Assembly (NCBI RefSeq): GCF_001905445.1
Contig: NZ_LIVQ01000009.1
Coordinates: 1-64,000, forward strand
DNA: 64,000 bases
Reading direction: 5' to 3'
Source of the DNA: Streptomyces sp. CB00455
Lineage (GTDB): Bacteria; Actinomycetota; Actinomycetes; Streptomycetales; Streptomycetaceae
Below, one piece after another: positions 26,743 to 35,601 of this stretch (positions are counted from its first letter, which is position 1; each line of letters begins with the position of its first letter). Position numbers and translations under genes: made by a program. Under the pieces are notes generated by a model. That model searched no databases. It worked only from the letters and a program-made list of their open reading frames with translations, and was not told where the DNA came from.

Positions 26743-27356
26743 GGACCCTCGCGGTCGGGACGCAGGCCCTGCTGATCGAGCTGGAGTCGGCCGCGGAGGT
26801 GGCGGCGCTCCACGCCGAGCTGCTGCGGCGCCGGGACGCGGGCGAGCTGGGAGCCGTACGGGACATCGTGCCGGCGGCGCGGACGGTGCTGCTGGACGGC
26901 GTACGGGATCCGGCCGCGCTGGGCGACCGGATCGCGCGCTGGGAGGTGGCGCCGCTCGCCCGGTCGCAGGGTCCGCTGGTCACCGTTGCGGTCCGCTACG
27001 ACGGGCCGGACCTGGTGGATGTCGCGCGTCTGTGGGGGGTGGACCCGGGAGCCGTACCGGGCATCGTCGGCGGCACGGTCTTCCGGGTGGCCTTCTGCGG
27101 CTTCGCCCCCGGCTTCGGCTACCTGACGGGGCTCGCCGAGCGTTTCCACCCGCCCCGCCGGGCCACGCCCCGTACGGCGGTGCCGGCCGGCTCGCTGGCC
27201 CTGGCCGGCGAGTACGCGGGGGTGTACCCGCGCTCCTCCCCCGGCGGCTGGCAGTTGATCGGGTCGACGGACGCGGTGCTGTGGGACCCGGAGCGGGAAC
27301 CGGCGGCGCTGTTCGCCCCGGGCGTGCGGGTGCGGTTCACGGAGGCGGCCGGATGA
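26739..27356 (+). CDS. pxpB: 5-oxoprolinase subunit B (KipI family)
   Basis: 205-aa PxpB/KipI-type protein. Its N-terminal domain is followed by the cyclophilin-like domain with FRVAFCGFAPGFGYLTGL and the R-x-x-PR-x-x-VPAGSLALAG motif typical of allophanate hydrolase subunit 1-like proteins. GTG 26739 overlaps the pxpA stop (GTGA). It works with PxpA and PxpC. Confidence 0.93.
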   Translation: MRTLAVGTQALLIELESAAEVAALHAELLRRRDAGELGAVRDIVPAARTVLLDGVRDPAALGDRIARWEVAPLARSQGPLVTVAVRYDGPDLVDVARLWGVDPGAVPGIVGGTVFRVAFCGFAPGFGYLTGLAERFHPPRRATPRTAVPAGSLALAGEYAGVYPRSSPGGWQLIGSTDAVLWDPEREPAALFAPGVRVRFTEAAG

Positions 27357-28219
27357 GCGGCCTGCTGGTGGTGCGGCCGGGTGCGCTGACCACGGTCCAG
27401 GACGGCGGCCGGGCGGGGTACGCGCACCTGGGGGTCCCGCGCTCGGGGGCCCTGGACACGGCGGCGTACGCGCTGGCGAACCGGCTGCTCGGCAATGCCC
27501 CGGGCGCGGCGGCGCTGGAGACGACCGTGGACGGGGTCGGCCTCCTGGCCCTCGCCGCGACCACGGTGGCGGTCACGGGCGCGCCCTGTGCGGTACGGGT
27601 GTCCGGCCGGCCGGTGGCCTGGGGGGCGCCGGTCCGGCTGCCGGCCGGTGCGGAGCTGGAGGTGGGCCGGGCGGAGTGGGGGTTGCGCAGCTACGTCGCG
27701 GTCAGGGGCGGCCTGGCCGTCCCGCCGGTCCTGGGCAGTCGCTCGACGGACCTGCTGTCGGGCCTGGGGCCCCCTGCCCTGTCGGCCGGGATGCCGCTGC
27801 CGGTGGGCCCGCCGGGTCCGGACCGCTTGCCGGCCGGGAACCTCTGCCCGCTGCCCGGGGCGCCGGAGGAACTGCGGCTCCCGCTGCGGCCGGGCCCGCG
27901 GGCGGACTGGTTCACGGAGGCCTCCCTGGTGGGGCTGTGGCGCTCGGTGTTCCGGGTCTCGGCGGCGTCCAACCGGATCGGCCTGCGCACGGAGGCGGGA
28001 GCCCCGCTGGCCCGCGCCCGGGAGGGCGAGCTGCCGAGCGAGGGCATGGTGCTGGGCGCGGTCCAGGTGCCCCCGGACGGCCTGCCGGTGGTCTTCCTCG
28101 CCGACCACCCGGTCACGGGCGGCTACCCGGTGGTCGGGGTGGTCCCGGTGGGACCGGCACTGGACGCGGCGGCGCAGGCCCGGCCGGGGACCCCGGTGCG
28201 CTTCATCCGCGCCGGCTGA
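27353..28219 (+). CDS. pxpC: 5-oxoprolinase subunit C (KipA family)
   Basis: 288-aa PxpC, biotin-dependent-carboxylase-like/KipA family. It shows VVRPGALTTVQDGGRAGYAHLGVPRSG, ANRLLGN and the late FLADHPVTGGYPVVG segment. ATG 27353 overlaps the pxpB stop (ATGA). It completes the 5-oxoprolinase complex. Confidence 0.93.
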   Translation: MSGLLVVRPGALTTVQDGGRAGYAHLGVPRSGALDTAAYALANRLLGNAPGAAALETTVDGVGLLALAATTVAVTGAPCAVRVSGRPVAWGAPVRLPAGAELEVGRAEWGLRSYVAVRGGLAVPPVLGSRSTDLLSGLGPPALSAGMPLPVGPPGPDRLPAGNLCPLPGAPEELRLPLRPGPRADWFTEASLVGLWRSVFRVSAASNRIGLRTEAGAPLARAREGELPSEGMVLGAVQVPPDGLPVVFLADHPVTGGYPVVGVVPVGPALDAAAQARPGTPVRFIRAG

Positions 28220-28561
28220 CCCCCGCCCGGCGCCCGCGAGCGGCGGGGCGTGAGGGCCGGGGCCGGCGGGCGCCCGCGGCGAGGGCGGCGACGACGAGGT
28301 GCTGGAAGGGCTCGACGGCCCGGAAGTACAAGCCTCCGGCCGGCCGGAGGGACCGTACGGCGGTCGTGCACACGCCCTCGGTCCGGCCCCCGGTCGGGCC
28401 CTCGGTCCCGTACCCGCCGTACCCGCCGTACCCGCCGTACCCGCCGCAGCGGCGATCGGCCGCACCGTGAACGAGACGCGGAAACCCAGGTGCCTGTCGT
28501 CGTCCCCGCAGAGGACTTCGTCTCCCAGACGGCCAGGATCCGCAGCGGCCTCATCTACCGG
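28220..28561. other. intergenic region with palindrome and repeats
   Basis: No gene is supported here. A perfect 18-bp palindrome CCTCCGGCCGGCCGGAGG lies at 28333-28350 and may terminate transcription. Just past the HEAT-protein stop on the minus strand a short open stretch ends in LGFRVSF, which faintly resembles the tail of formylglycine-generating-enzyme-like proteins; it may be a decayed gene end. Confidence 0.5.
28408..28446 (+). repeat. 9-bp tandem repeat (CCGTACCCG)n
   Basis: Four or more consecutive copies of CCGTACCCG lie in the gap after pxpC. Confidence 0.85.
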
Positions 28562-29959
28562 CTACACCGCGGACTCCGGCGTGATCCGGCTCCGCACGGC
28601 CGACTGTACGTCTTCCTCCTCGGCGGGATCCGCGGCGAGGCGGCGCAGCCGGGGCGCCACCCGGGCGTCGGCCGTCTCCGCGTGCCGGGCGGCCACCTCG
28701 CGGGTGGTCTCCTCGCAGTCCCACAGGCATTCGACGGCGAATCCGGCCGCGAAGCGGGGGTCGGTTTCGGCCAGGGCGCGTGCGGCGCGGCCGCGCAGGT
28801 GCGAGGAGGCGGTCTCCCGGTAGATGTGCCGCAGCACGGGGGCGGCGCAGTTGATCGCGAGGCGGCCGGCTCCGTCCACGAGGGCGTACAGCCGCGGGGT
28901 GTCGGGACCGTCGCCGCGGACCGTGGAGCGCAGGGCCGCCAGGACCAGGCTCGCGTCCTCGGCTCCGCCGCGGGTGGCCAGGGTGGCCGCGGCGGCCGCG
29001 CCCAGGGCGTCGGGACGCAGGACCCAGCGGCGGGCGCGTTCGACGGCGGCGGGGCCGCACATGCGCTCGTAGGCGGCGATGGCGGGCTCGTCGGCGGCGG
29101 CTTCGATGAGGTCCAGCACGGCCGGGTTGTCCGGTTCGGCGAGGACCAGGTGGTGCAGGGCGGTGGCGCGGGCGGCCTCGCCGGATGCACCGGCGGCGGC
29201 CGCGAGGATGGCGGACCGGTCCTCGGCCCCGGCCACGGCGGCCAGGCAGCGCGCGGCGGGGACGTGCAGCGGCGTGCCGCGGCGCAGTCCGTCGGCAGCC
29301 CAGTCGAAGACGGCCTGGACCCCCCAGTCGGGCCGGGGCCCGCTGGGCGTCAGCTGGCGCTGCCAGCGGTCGAAGGAGCCCTGTTGGCGGGCGGCGCGCA
29401 GGCGCTCGCCGTGCTGGGGGGACTCCTCCCACAGGCACCAGGGCCGGGGCTCGTAGGCGTCGCGGACGGCGGCGGCCAGCTCGGCCTCGCCCTGCGCCGA
29501 GACGGGGAAGCGGGCGATGACGGAGCCGGCCAGGGACCGCAGCCCCTCGTCGTCGTCGCGCAGGGCGAGCTCGTCGAGCGCCCAGGCCCAGTTGGCTCCG
29601 GAGGCGGCGTACCTGCGCAGCAGCATCAGGGCGTCGTCGCGGCCGTAGGAGGCCAGGTGGCCGAGGACGGACAGGGCGAGGCCGGTGCGGTGGTCCTCCT
29701 CGTCGACGAGGTCGTCGGCGCTGAAGAGGTGGGCCTCGATCTCGCCGAGGGGACCGTCGAGGTCCAGGTAGAGCCGGGCGTAGTACAGGGAGCGGTTCTC
29801 GACCTGCCAGTCCTGGCGCGGGTCCCGGAGCACGCACTGGTCGAGGGCCCGCAGGGCCTGCGTCCTGGGTGCCGCGAGGGCGTGCAGCGTGCCGTCGCCG
29901 CGGCCCCGCTGGAGCATGCCGAGCAGGGTGCCGCTTGGCGCTATGACTGGTTCGAACAT
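28562..29959 (-). CDS. HEAT-like repeat protein
   Basis: 465-aa soluble protein made of helical pairs. Segments such as TGLALSVLGHLASYGRDDALMLL, RATALHHLVLAEPDNPAVLDL and LRGRAARALAETDP are PBS-lyase/HEAT-like repeats. These act as binding scaffolds, with no catalytic residues evident. ATG 29959 follows GAGG. It is a single-gene unit on the minus strand. The partner is unknown. Confidence 0.75.
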   Translation of the reverse strand: MFEPVIAPSGTLLGMLQRGRGDGTLHALAAPRTQALRALDQCVLRDPRQDWQVENRSLYYARLYLDLDGPLGEIEAHLFSADDLVDEEDHRTGLALSVLGHLASYGRDDALMLLRRYAASGANWAWALDELALRDDDEGLRSLAGSVIARFPVSAQGEAELAAAVRDAYEPRPWCLWEESPQHGERLRAARQQGSFDRWQRQLTPSGPRPDWGVQAVFDWAADGLRRGTPLHVPAARCLAAVAGAEDRSAILAAAAGASGEAARATALHHLVLAEPDNPAVLDLIEAAADEPAIAAYERMCGPAAVERARRWVLRPDALGAAAAATLATRGGAEDASLVLAALRSTVRGDGPDTPRLYALVDGAGRLAINCAAPVLRHIYRETASSHLRGRAARALAETDPRFAAGFAVECLWDCEETTREVAARHAETADARVAPRLRRLAADPAEEEDVQSAVRSRITPESAV

Positions 29960-30289
29960 GGGAAAGGCCTCAAATCAAGCTGGGGACGCAACCGGGAATC
30001 GGGATTCACAGGGCCGCGTAACAGCATGTGAGGACGTCCGCCGTCATGTTCCGCTCGATGTAGACCATTGACTTCTCACTCTCGTCGGTGCTTCGTGGGC
30101 CGGGTGGCCGGGCCGGGCCGGACACCCGTCGTGTCCTGCCCGTCCTGCCCGTCCGCCGTGCTCGCGAATCGAATCCGTCGCCATGATGACCCAGCCGGTT
30201 TGTGCACCGCGACCACATTTACGGGGGCCGTGACCAACCTGTGAGTTCGGGGCGCCGTCCGGCGCGGCCGGATCCCCGGCAAAAGCGGA
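29960..30289. other. intergenic region, promoter only
   Basis: 330 bp, noticeably less GC-rich near 29960-30090, which fits the promoter of the HEAT-like gene. A short repeat of TCCTGCCCG occurs near 30137. No coding frame is convincing. Confidence 0.5.
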
Positions 30290-30712
30290 CTACTCGGCTC
30301 CGAAGAGTTCCAGCAGGTCGGCCTTGGCGAACATGCGCGCCGTGTCCACGGCGGAGGGCGTACCGGCCGTCGGATCGGCCCCGCCGGCGAGCAGCGCGCG
30401 GATGACGTCCCCCTCGCCCTTGAAGACGGCGCCCGCGAGCGGGGTCTGGCCGCGGTCGTTGGCGCGGTCGGCTTCGGCGCCGCGGGCCAGCAGGGCGGAG
30501 ACGGCGTCGGCGTGGCCGTGGTAGGCGGCGAGCATGACGAGGGTGTCGCCGCGGTCGTTGGTGAGGTTGGCCGGGACGCCGGCGTCGAGGTACGCGGCGA
30601 GCGTCTCGGTCTCGCCCTGGCGGGCGAGGTCGAAGATCTTGGTGGCCAGTTCGATGACGTCCTCGTCGGGGCCGTTTTGGGAACCGGAGCCGCCTTCGGT
30701 GTGCTCGCTCAT
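30290..30712 (-). CDS. ankyrin-repeat protein
   Basis: 140 aa. About three ankyrin repeats cover most of the protein: NDRGDTLVMLAAYHGHADAV, NDRGQTPLAGAVFKGEGDVI and a final TPSAVDTARMFAKADLLEL. Such small ankyrin proteins bind partners; none is indicated by the neighbours. ATG 30712 (MSEHTEGG) is preferred because AAAGGCGG lies upstream. Confidence 0.88.
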   Translation of the reverse strand: MSEHTEGGSGSQNGPDEDVIELATKIFDLARQGETETLAAYLDAGVPANLTNDRGDTLVMLAAYHGHADAVSALLARGAEADRANDRGQTPLAGAVFKGEGDVIRALLAGGADPTAGTPSAVDTARMFAKADLLELFGAE

Positions 30713-31027
30713 CGTTCGTACCGCCTTTCGCTGGCTGCTGGCAGGACCCGTCCCGGCGGCCCGCCCCCGGCCGGGCGGGCAGGGCGACGGACGGCACTGC
30801 GTCCGTACGGGTGAATCGACAGGGTAGCGCCCCGACCTGCACATGTCCGGGCGCGGCCGAGGCAATGATCCCCCTTGCCCCCCATCACGCCGGGCGCGCC
30901 AGCCGGAGTGCGCCGGTCCAGTGAAAAACTCCTGGATTCACCCGTATGCACCTTTTGTCGCATTGATACTTCCTGTGAGCCTGGAAGTACTGATGGTGAC
31001 TGTCCCCACCCACCAGGAGAGATTCCC

Positions 31028-31222
31028 ATGGTCCTGTCCATCTCAGGCGTCGTCCTCCTCGGCATCATCTGCTTCCTGTTCTTCAAGAAGGACGGGATGA
31101 AGCTGAGCCACGCGTTCGTCTGTTCGCTCTTCGGCTTCTTCCTCGCCGGCTCCGCCATCGCCCCGAGCATCACAGCGAGCACCGCGAGCCTCGCGAGCCT
31201 CCTCGGCGGGATCAAGCTCTAG
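31028..31222 (+). CDS. small membrane protein
   Basis: 64 aa with two hydrophobic helices (ISGVVLLGIICFLFF and FVCSLFGFFLAGSAI) joined by a short charged loop KKDGMK. ATG 31028 follows AGGAGAG. It lies 78 nt upstream of the FtsK/TraB-like gene and is probably cotranscribed; such pairs occur in other streptomycetes. Upstream, a 7-bp hairpin (30967-30989) sits in the 315-bp gap, which otherwise holds no gene. Function unknown. Confidence 0.8.
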   Translation: MVLSISGVVLLGIICFLFFKKDGMKLSHAFVCSLFGFFLAGSAIAPSITASTASLASLLGGIKL

Positions 31223-31300
31223 CCGGCCGAGACACGGCCGCAGCCGGCTGCACCCCACGCACCCGAAGCACCCGAACCTCCACAACTCCAGGAGACGCCC

Positions 31301-32929
31301 GTGGCCCGGCGCCCACTCCCCCGCATCCTCAGCAGCGGCACCGCGTCGCTGGCCCGGGGCCGCGACTTCGCTCGCACGGCCGCCGACAGCGCCACGGACG
31401 TCCTCCATCCGCTCCTCACCATCGGGCGCGGCCTGCGCATCCTGGCCTCGGCCGGGCGGCGCAGATGGTCCGACACCCCCAAGGACAAGCGTGGTCCCGC
31501 GCTGTTCCTGGGGGCCGCCGGCGTCCTCGTGCTCGTCCTCGTCCCCTACGGCCCGCTCGTCACTTTGATCACGGTCATGGCGGCAGCGGCCTGGCAGGGG
31601 CGCGACCGCACACCGGCGAAGACCGGACCCGGCGACGCCGAGGCCGAACGGCTCGGCTCCCTCTACGAAGCCCTCGTGCCGTACTTCTCCCTCCCGGAGG
31701 ACCCGAACCCCCTCTTCGCCCACGGCGGGAACTGGGACCGGGCCTTCAGCGGTTACGAGTTCGACGGGGCGGGCCGCGTCACCCGGCTCCACATCCGCTA
31801 CCCGGCCTACTTCACGGACGGCGAGGCCACCTCGCGGGCCCGGATCGAGGCGCTGCTCCACGCCAAGTCCGGGCGCGGACGGGAGTACCTCTTCGACTGG
31901 GACGAGGAGGGCAACCAGCTCGACCTCAGTGTGCTGGCGGCGCTGCCGACGGGCATCGCCGCCCAGCCCTTCGTCACTTCCCCCGGCGAGACCGTCCTCG
32001 GCTTCACCGACGCCCGCGGCGTCGCACGCACCCTGCCCGTCCTGGAGGGCGACGAGCCCCGGGACGTCCCGCCGGTGATCTGGCGCACCGGACCGCGCTC
32101 CACCGAACCCCACCTGCTGGCCGTCGGCCAGCCCGGCAGCGGCACCTCCACCCTGCTGCGCTCCGTCGCTCTCCAGGCGCTGCGCCACGGGGGCGAGGTC
32201 ATGGTCGTCGAGGGCGGCGGCAGCGGCGAGTACTCCTGTCTGACCGGCCGCACCGGCGTCCTGGCCGTGGAATGCGGCCCGGCCGGCGCGCAGGCCACAC
32301 TGGAGTGGGCCGCGCAGGAGACCGAGCGGCGCCTGGTCGCCGCGCACCGGGCCCGCGAAGCGGGGCTCCCCGCACCAAAGGACACGCGGCGCCCCCTGTG
32401 GATCCTGCTGGACCGGCCGAGCGTGCTGGCCCACCTCGCGGCCGCCGAGGGCGCACCCGATCCGCTCGGCCGGCTACAGGTGCCGCTGCGCCACGGCCGG
32501 GCCGCGCACATCACGGTGGTGGTCGCCGAGCAGTTCGACCATCTGGAGCTGTTGCACGACGCCGTCTGGCAGCACACCCGGGCCCGCGTCGTCCTCGGGG
32601 CCGCCGCGGTCCAGCAGGTCTGCGACGTCCTGGGCGCGGCGCCGCACACCACCGCGCCCTCACAGGTGCCGCCGGGCCGCGGGTACGCCCGGCTCGGCTC
32701 GGGTCCCGTCCACCGGCTCCAGGTGCCCGCCACCCCGGACCCGTACGACGACGCCGCACACCCGGCGTACCGCCAGGCCGTGCTGGGGCTGCTGCCCGAG
32801 CGGCAGCAGCCCGCCGGCGGGAAGGACCGCCCCGCCCTGGCCAAAGCGCACCACGGCCCCCCGGCCCAGGCCCAGGGCCCGGACGCCGACGCGTCGGAGG
32901 TCCCCGAGGTCCCGGCCGACGCCCCCTGA
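31301..32929 (+). CDS. FtsK/TraB-like membrane protein with degenerate P-loop
   Basis: 542 aa. Near the N-terminus are hydrophobic segments (ALFLGAAGVLVLVLV and PLVTLITVMAAAAW). The C-terminal half has an FtsK/TraB-like RecA fold: GQPGSGTST at residues 276-284 stands where the Walker A would be, but the lysine is Thr282; the Walker B-like strand is LWILLDRPS. The protein may bind nucleotide weakly or not hydrolyse it. The C-terminus is Pro/Ala-rich. GTG 31301 follows AGGAGA. It is coupled with the small membrane protein upstream. Its role in DNA or septum biology is a guess. Confidence 0.75.
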   Translation: MARRPLPRILSSGTASLARGRDFARTAADSATDVLHPLLTIGRGLRILASAGRRRWSDTPKDKRGPALFLGAAGVLVLVLVPYGPLVTLITVMAAAAWQGRDRTPAKTGPGDAEAERLGSLYEALVPYFSLPEDPNPLFAHGGNWDRAFSGYEFDGAGRVTRLHIRYPAYFTDGEATSRARIEALLHAKSGRGREYLFDWDEEGNQLDLSVLAALPTGIAAQPFVTSPGETVLGFTDARGVARTLPVLEGDEPRDVPPVIWRTGPRSTEPHLLAVGQPGSGTSTLLRSVALQALRHGGEVMVVEGGGSGEYSCLTGRTGVLAVECGPAGAQATLEWAAQETERRLVAAHRAREAGLPAPKDTRRPLWILLDRPSVLAHLAAAEGAPDPLGRLQVPLRHGRAAHITVVVAEQFDHLELLHDAVWQHTRARVVLGAAAVQQVCDVLGAAPHTTAPSQVPPGRGYARLGSGPVHRLQVPATPDPYDDAAHPAYRQAVLGLLPERQQPAGGKDRPALAKAHHGPPAQAQGPDADASEVPEVPADAP

Positions 32930-33040
32930 CCCGGCGCCCCCTGATCCGGCGGGACCGGCGCCCGCCCGCGACTCCGCGTCACACCGCGTCCGGCCGGGCG
33001 GGCGCCGGCGACACTCACCCGGTGCCGGCCGGTGCCGGTC

Positions 33041-34546
33041 TCACGCCACGAAGGTGCGCGGCGGCTCCGCCCCGCTGCCGCCCGCCCCCGTGCCGACCAG
33101 CGCGGCGGCCGCGGCCAGCCGGGAGGCGGCCTCCTCGGCCACCGGCCCGCCGACGGTGAACGGCAGCCGGACGTACCCCTCGAAGGCCCCGTCGACGCCG
33201 AACCGGGGCCCCGAGGGGACCCGTACGCCGACCCGCTCCCCCACCTCGGCCAGCCGCGAGCCCGAGAGTCCGCCCGCCCGGGCCCACAGGGTCAGCCCGC
33301 CCCGGGGCACCTCGAACTCCCAGTCGGGAAGCTGCCGGCGCACCGCCGCGACCAGTGCGTCCCGGTTGTCCCGGGCCTGCTCCCGGCGGATCCCGACGGC
33401 TTCCTGCCAGCCTCCGGTCCGCATCAGCCAGTTGACCGCCAGCTGTTCCAGCACCGGCGTGCCCAGGTCCGCGTAGGCGCGGGCGGCGACCAGGCTGCGG
33501 ATCACGTCGGGGGCCGCGCGGACCCAGCCGATGCGCATGCCGGCCCAGAACGCCTTGCTGGCGGAGCCCACGGTGACCACGGTGCTCCCGGCCGGGTCGA
33601 AGGAGCAGACCGGTCGGGGCATCGCCGGATCCGGGTCCAGCTGGAGTTCCAGCATGGTCTCGTCCACGACCAGGACCGTGCCCGCCGACCGGGCGGCCTC
33701 CACCATGGCCCGGCGCTGCTCCTGCGAGGCCAGCGCGCCGGTCGGGTTGTGGAAGTCGGCGACGACATAGGCGAGGCGGGGGGCGGAGTCGCGCAGCACC
33801 TGCCGCCAGACGTCCATGTCCCACCCGGTCAGCCCCTGCGCCATCGCGACGGGTACCAGACGCACCCCGGCCGCGCGCATGAGCTGGAGGATGTTCGCGT
33901 AGGAGGGGGACTCCACGGCGATCCGCTCCCCGCGCCCGGCGAAGAGGCTGCAGATCGCGTCGATCGCGCCCATCGCGCCGGTGGTGACCATGATCTGCTC
34001 GGGCATGGTCGGGATGCCCTGTTCGGTGTAGCGGTCGGCGAGCATCCGGCGCAGCGCGGGCAGGCCGGCGGGATAGTCGCCGTGGGTGTGCGCGTAGGGG
34101 GGCAGTTCCTCCAGGGCGCCTTGTACGGCCTTGGTGAGCCAGGGCTCGGGGGCCGGCAGGGCGGCGCAGCCCAGGTCGATCATCGAGCCGAGGGATTCCG
34201 GCGGCAGGGGCTCCAGGCCCCGGGCGGGCAGCGGGTTCCCGGCCGGTACCGAGGTCCAGCTGCCGGCGCCGCGGCGGGACTCCAGGAACCCCTCACCGCG
34301 CAGGGCCTCGTAGGCGGCGGCCACGGTGGTGCGGCTCAGGGAGAGGGCGACGGCCAGTTCCCGCTCGGCGGGGAGCCGGGCGGCGACCGGTACGCGGCCT
34401 TCGAGGACGAGGAGGCGGATCCCGTCGGCGAGGGTGCGGTACGCGGGCGGCTTGCGGGAGCCGCCCGGGATGGGGGCCCGGTCCTGCTGGGAGGCGATGA
34501 GGCGGGCGAGCTGAGCGGCACCGACCGCCGAGGTCCATTCGGCCAT
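33041..34546 (-). CDS. MocR-type GntR regulator with aminotransferase-like domain
   Basis: 501-aa PLP-dependent transcription factor. An N-terminal GntR winged helix (LPAERELAVALSLSRTTVAA) joins a fold-type I aminotransferase domain with PLP-binding Lys331 in SASKAFW, the aspartate in VDETM and the NPTG motif. MocR proteins sense amino compounds or PLP and usually control a neighbouring or divergent gene. ATG 34546 follows AAGGTGG. It is divergent from the GDPD gene across 218 bp, where its operator may lie. Confidence 0.92.
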   Translation of the reverse strand: MAEWTSAVGAAQLARLIASQQDRAPIPGGSRKPPAYRTLADGIRLLVLEGRVPVAARLPAERELAVALSLSRTTVAAAYEALRGEGFLESRRGAGSWTSVPAGNPLPARGLEPLPPESLGSMIDLGCAALPAPEPWLTKAVQGALEELPPYAHTHGDYPAGLPALRRMLADRYTEQGIPTMPEQIMVTTGAMGAIDAICSLFAGRGERIAVESPSYANILQLMRAAGVRLVPVAMAQGLTGWDMDVWRQVLRDSAPRLAYVVADFHNPTGALASQEQRRAMVEAARSAGTVLVVDETMLELQLDPDPAMPRPVCSFDPAGSTVVTVGSASKAFWAGMRIGWVRAAPDVIRSLVAARAYADLGTPVLEQLAVNWLMRTGGWQEAVGIRREQARDNRDALVAAVRRQLPDWEFEVPRGGLTLWARAGGLSGSRLAEVGERVGVRVPSGPRFGVDGAFEGYVRLPFTVGGPVAEEAASRLAAAAALVGTGAGGSGAEPPRTFVA

Positions 34547-34764
34547 TGCGTCCGGTCCACCTTCGTCGGATTGGCCCGGCCGGAGCGGCCCGGCACCTGG
34601 ATTGGATCGAAGTCTGCGCACCCAGGGTGTCACGGGCCGGGCCACCCGCACCAGGCCGGGCCGTCGCCCCCCACCTCCGCGCCTTCCGGTCTTGCCCGCC
34701 GCCGCCCGTCCCCCGTCCACCCGCCCGACCGCCGCGTCCGCCGCGGGCGGGGGATACTGCCGCT

Positions 34765-35535
34765 GTGACGCACGTACGCCTTCGCCACCCCTATCTGGAC
34801 CACCCGGCTCCGATCCCCTTCGCGCACCGGGGAGGGGCCGCGGACGGGCTGGAGAACACCGCCGCCGCCTTCCGCCGGGCCGCCGGGACGGGCTACCGGT
34901 ACTTCGAGACCGATGTGCACGCCACGGCCGACGGCAGGCTCGTGGCCTTCCACGACTCCACGCTCGACCGGATCACCGACGGGCGGGGCCGGATCTCCGA
35001 GCTGCCCTGGGAGCGGGTCCGCGAGGCCCGGGTGGGCGGCACCGAGCCGCTGGCGCTGTTCGAGGACCTGCTGGAGGAGTTCCCCGACGCCCGCTGGAAC
35101 ATCGACGTGAAGGCCGAGTCGGCGCTGCACCCGCTGATCGACCTGGTCGCGCGGACCCGCGTCTGGGACCGGGTCTGCGTGGGTTCCTTCTCCGAGGGCC
35201 GGGTGGCCCGGGCCCAGAGGATCGCCGGGCCCAGGCTGGCGACCTCGTACGGCGTGCGCGGGGTGGTGGGCCTGCGGCTGCGTTCCTACGCGATCCCCGC
35301 CGCGCTGCGCGTGGGGGCGGTGGCGGCGCAGGTCCCGGAGACCCAGGCGGGCATCCGCGTCGTCGACCGGCGCTTCGTGCGGACCGCCCACGCCCGGGGC
35401 CTCCAGGTGCACGTCTGGACCGTGAACGAACCGGAACGCATGGAGGCTCTCCTCGACCTGGGCGTCGATGGCATCATGACCGACCGGATCGACATCTTGC
35501 GCACGGTGCTGGACCGGCGCGGGGCCTGGGCCTGA
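34765..35535 (+). CDS. glycerophosphodiester phosphodiesterase
   Basis: 256-aa GDPD-family enzyme that releases glycerol-3-phosphate from phospholipid-derived diesters. Catalytic histidines are in FAHRGGAADGLENT and VAFHDSTLDR, with metal ligands in YFETDVHATADG; the late TVNEPERM and GVDGIMTDRID are typical. No signal peptide is seen. GTG 34765 is used because MTHVRLRHP follows directly after the divergent promoter region. The next gene starts 66 nt downstream. Confidence 0.92.
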   Translation: MTHVRLRHPYLDHPAPIPFAHRGGAADGLENTAAAFRRAAGTGYRYFETDVHATADGRLVAFHDSTLDRITDGRGRISELPWERVREARVGGTEPLALFEDLLEEFPDARWNIDVKAESALHPLIDLVARTRVWDRVCVGSFSEGRVARAQRIAGPRLATSYGVRGVVGLRLRSYAIPAALRVGAVAAQVPETQAGIRVVDRRFVRTAHARGLQVHVWTVNEPERMEALLDLGVDGIMTDRIDILRTVLDRRGAWA

Positions 35536-35601
35536 CGCGGCCGCTGGTTCCGCCGCGGGCGCCGGGGGCCGCGCGGTACGGGGACCAGCGAGGGGGCACC
35601 G

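Noticed and set aside
26031..27356. Long plus frame starting inside pxpA
   Set aside because: Only the part from 26739 is real (pxpB); the first 236 codons are out of frame with pxpA and lack family motifs.
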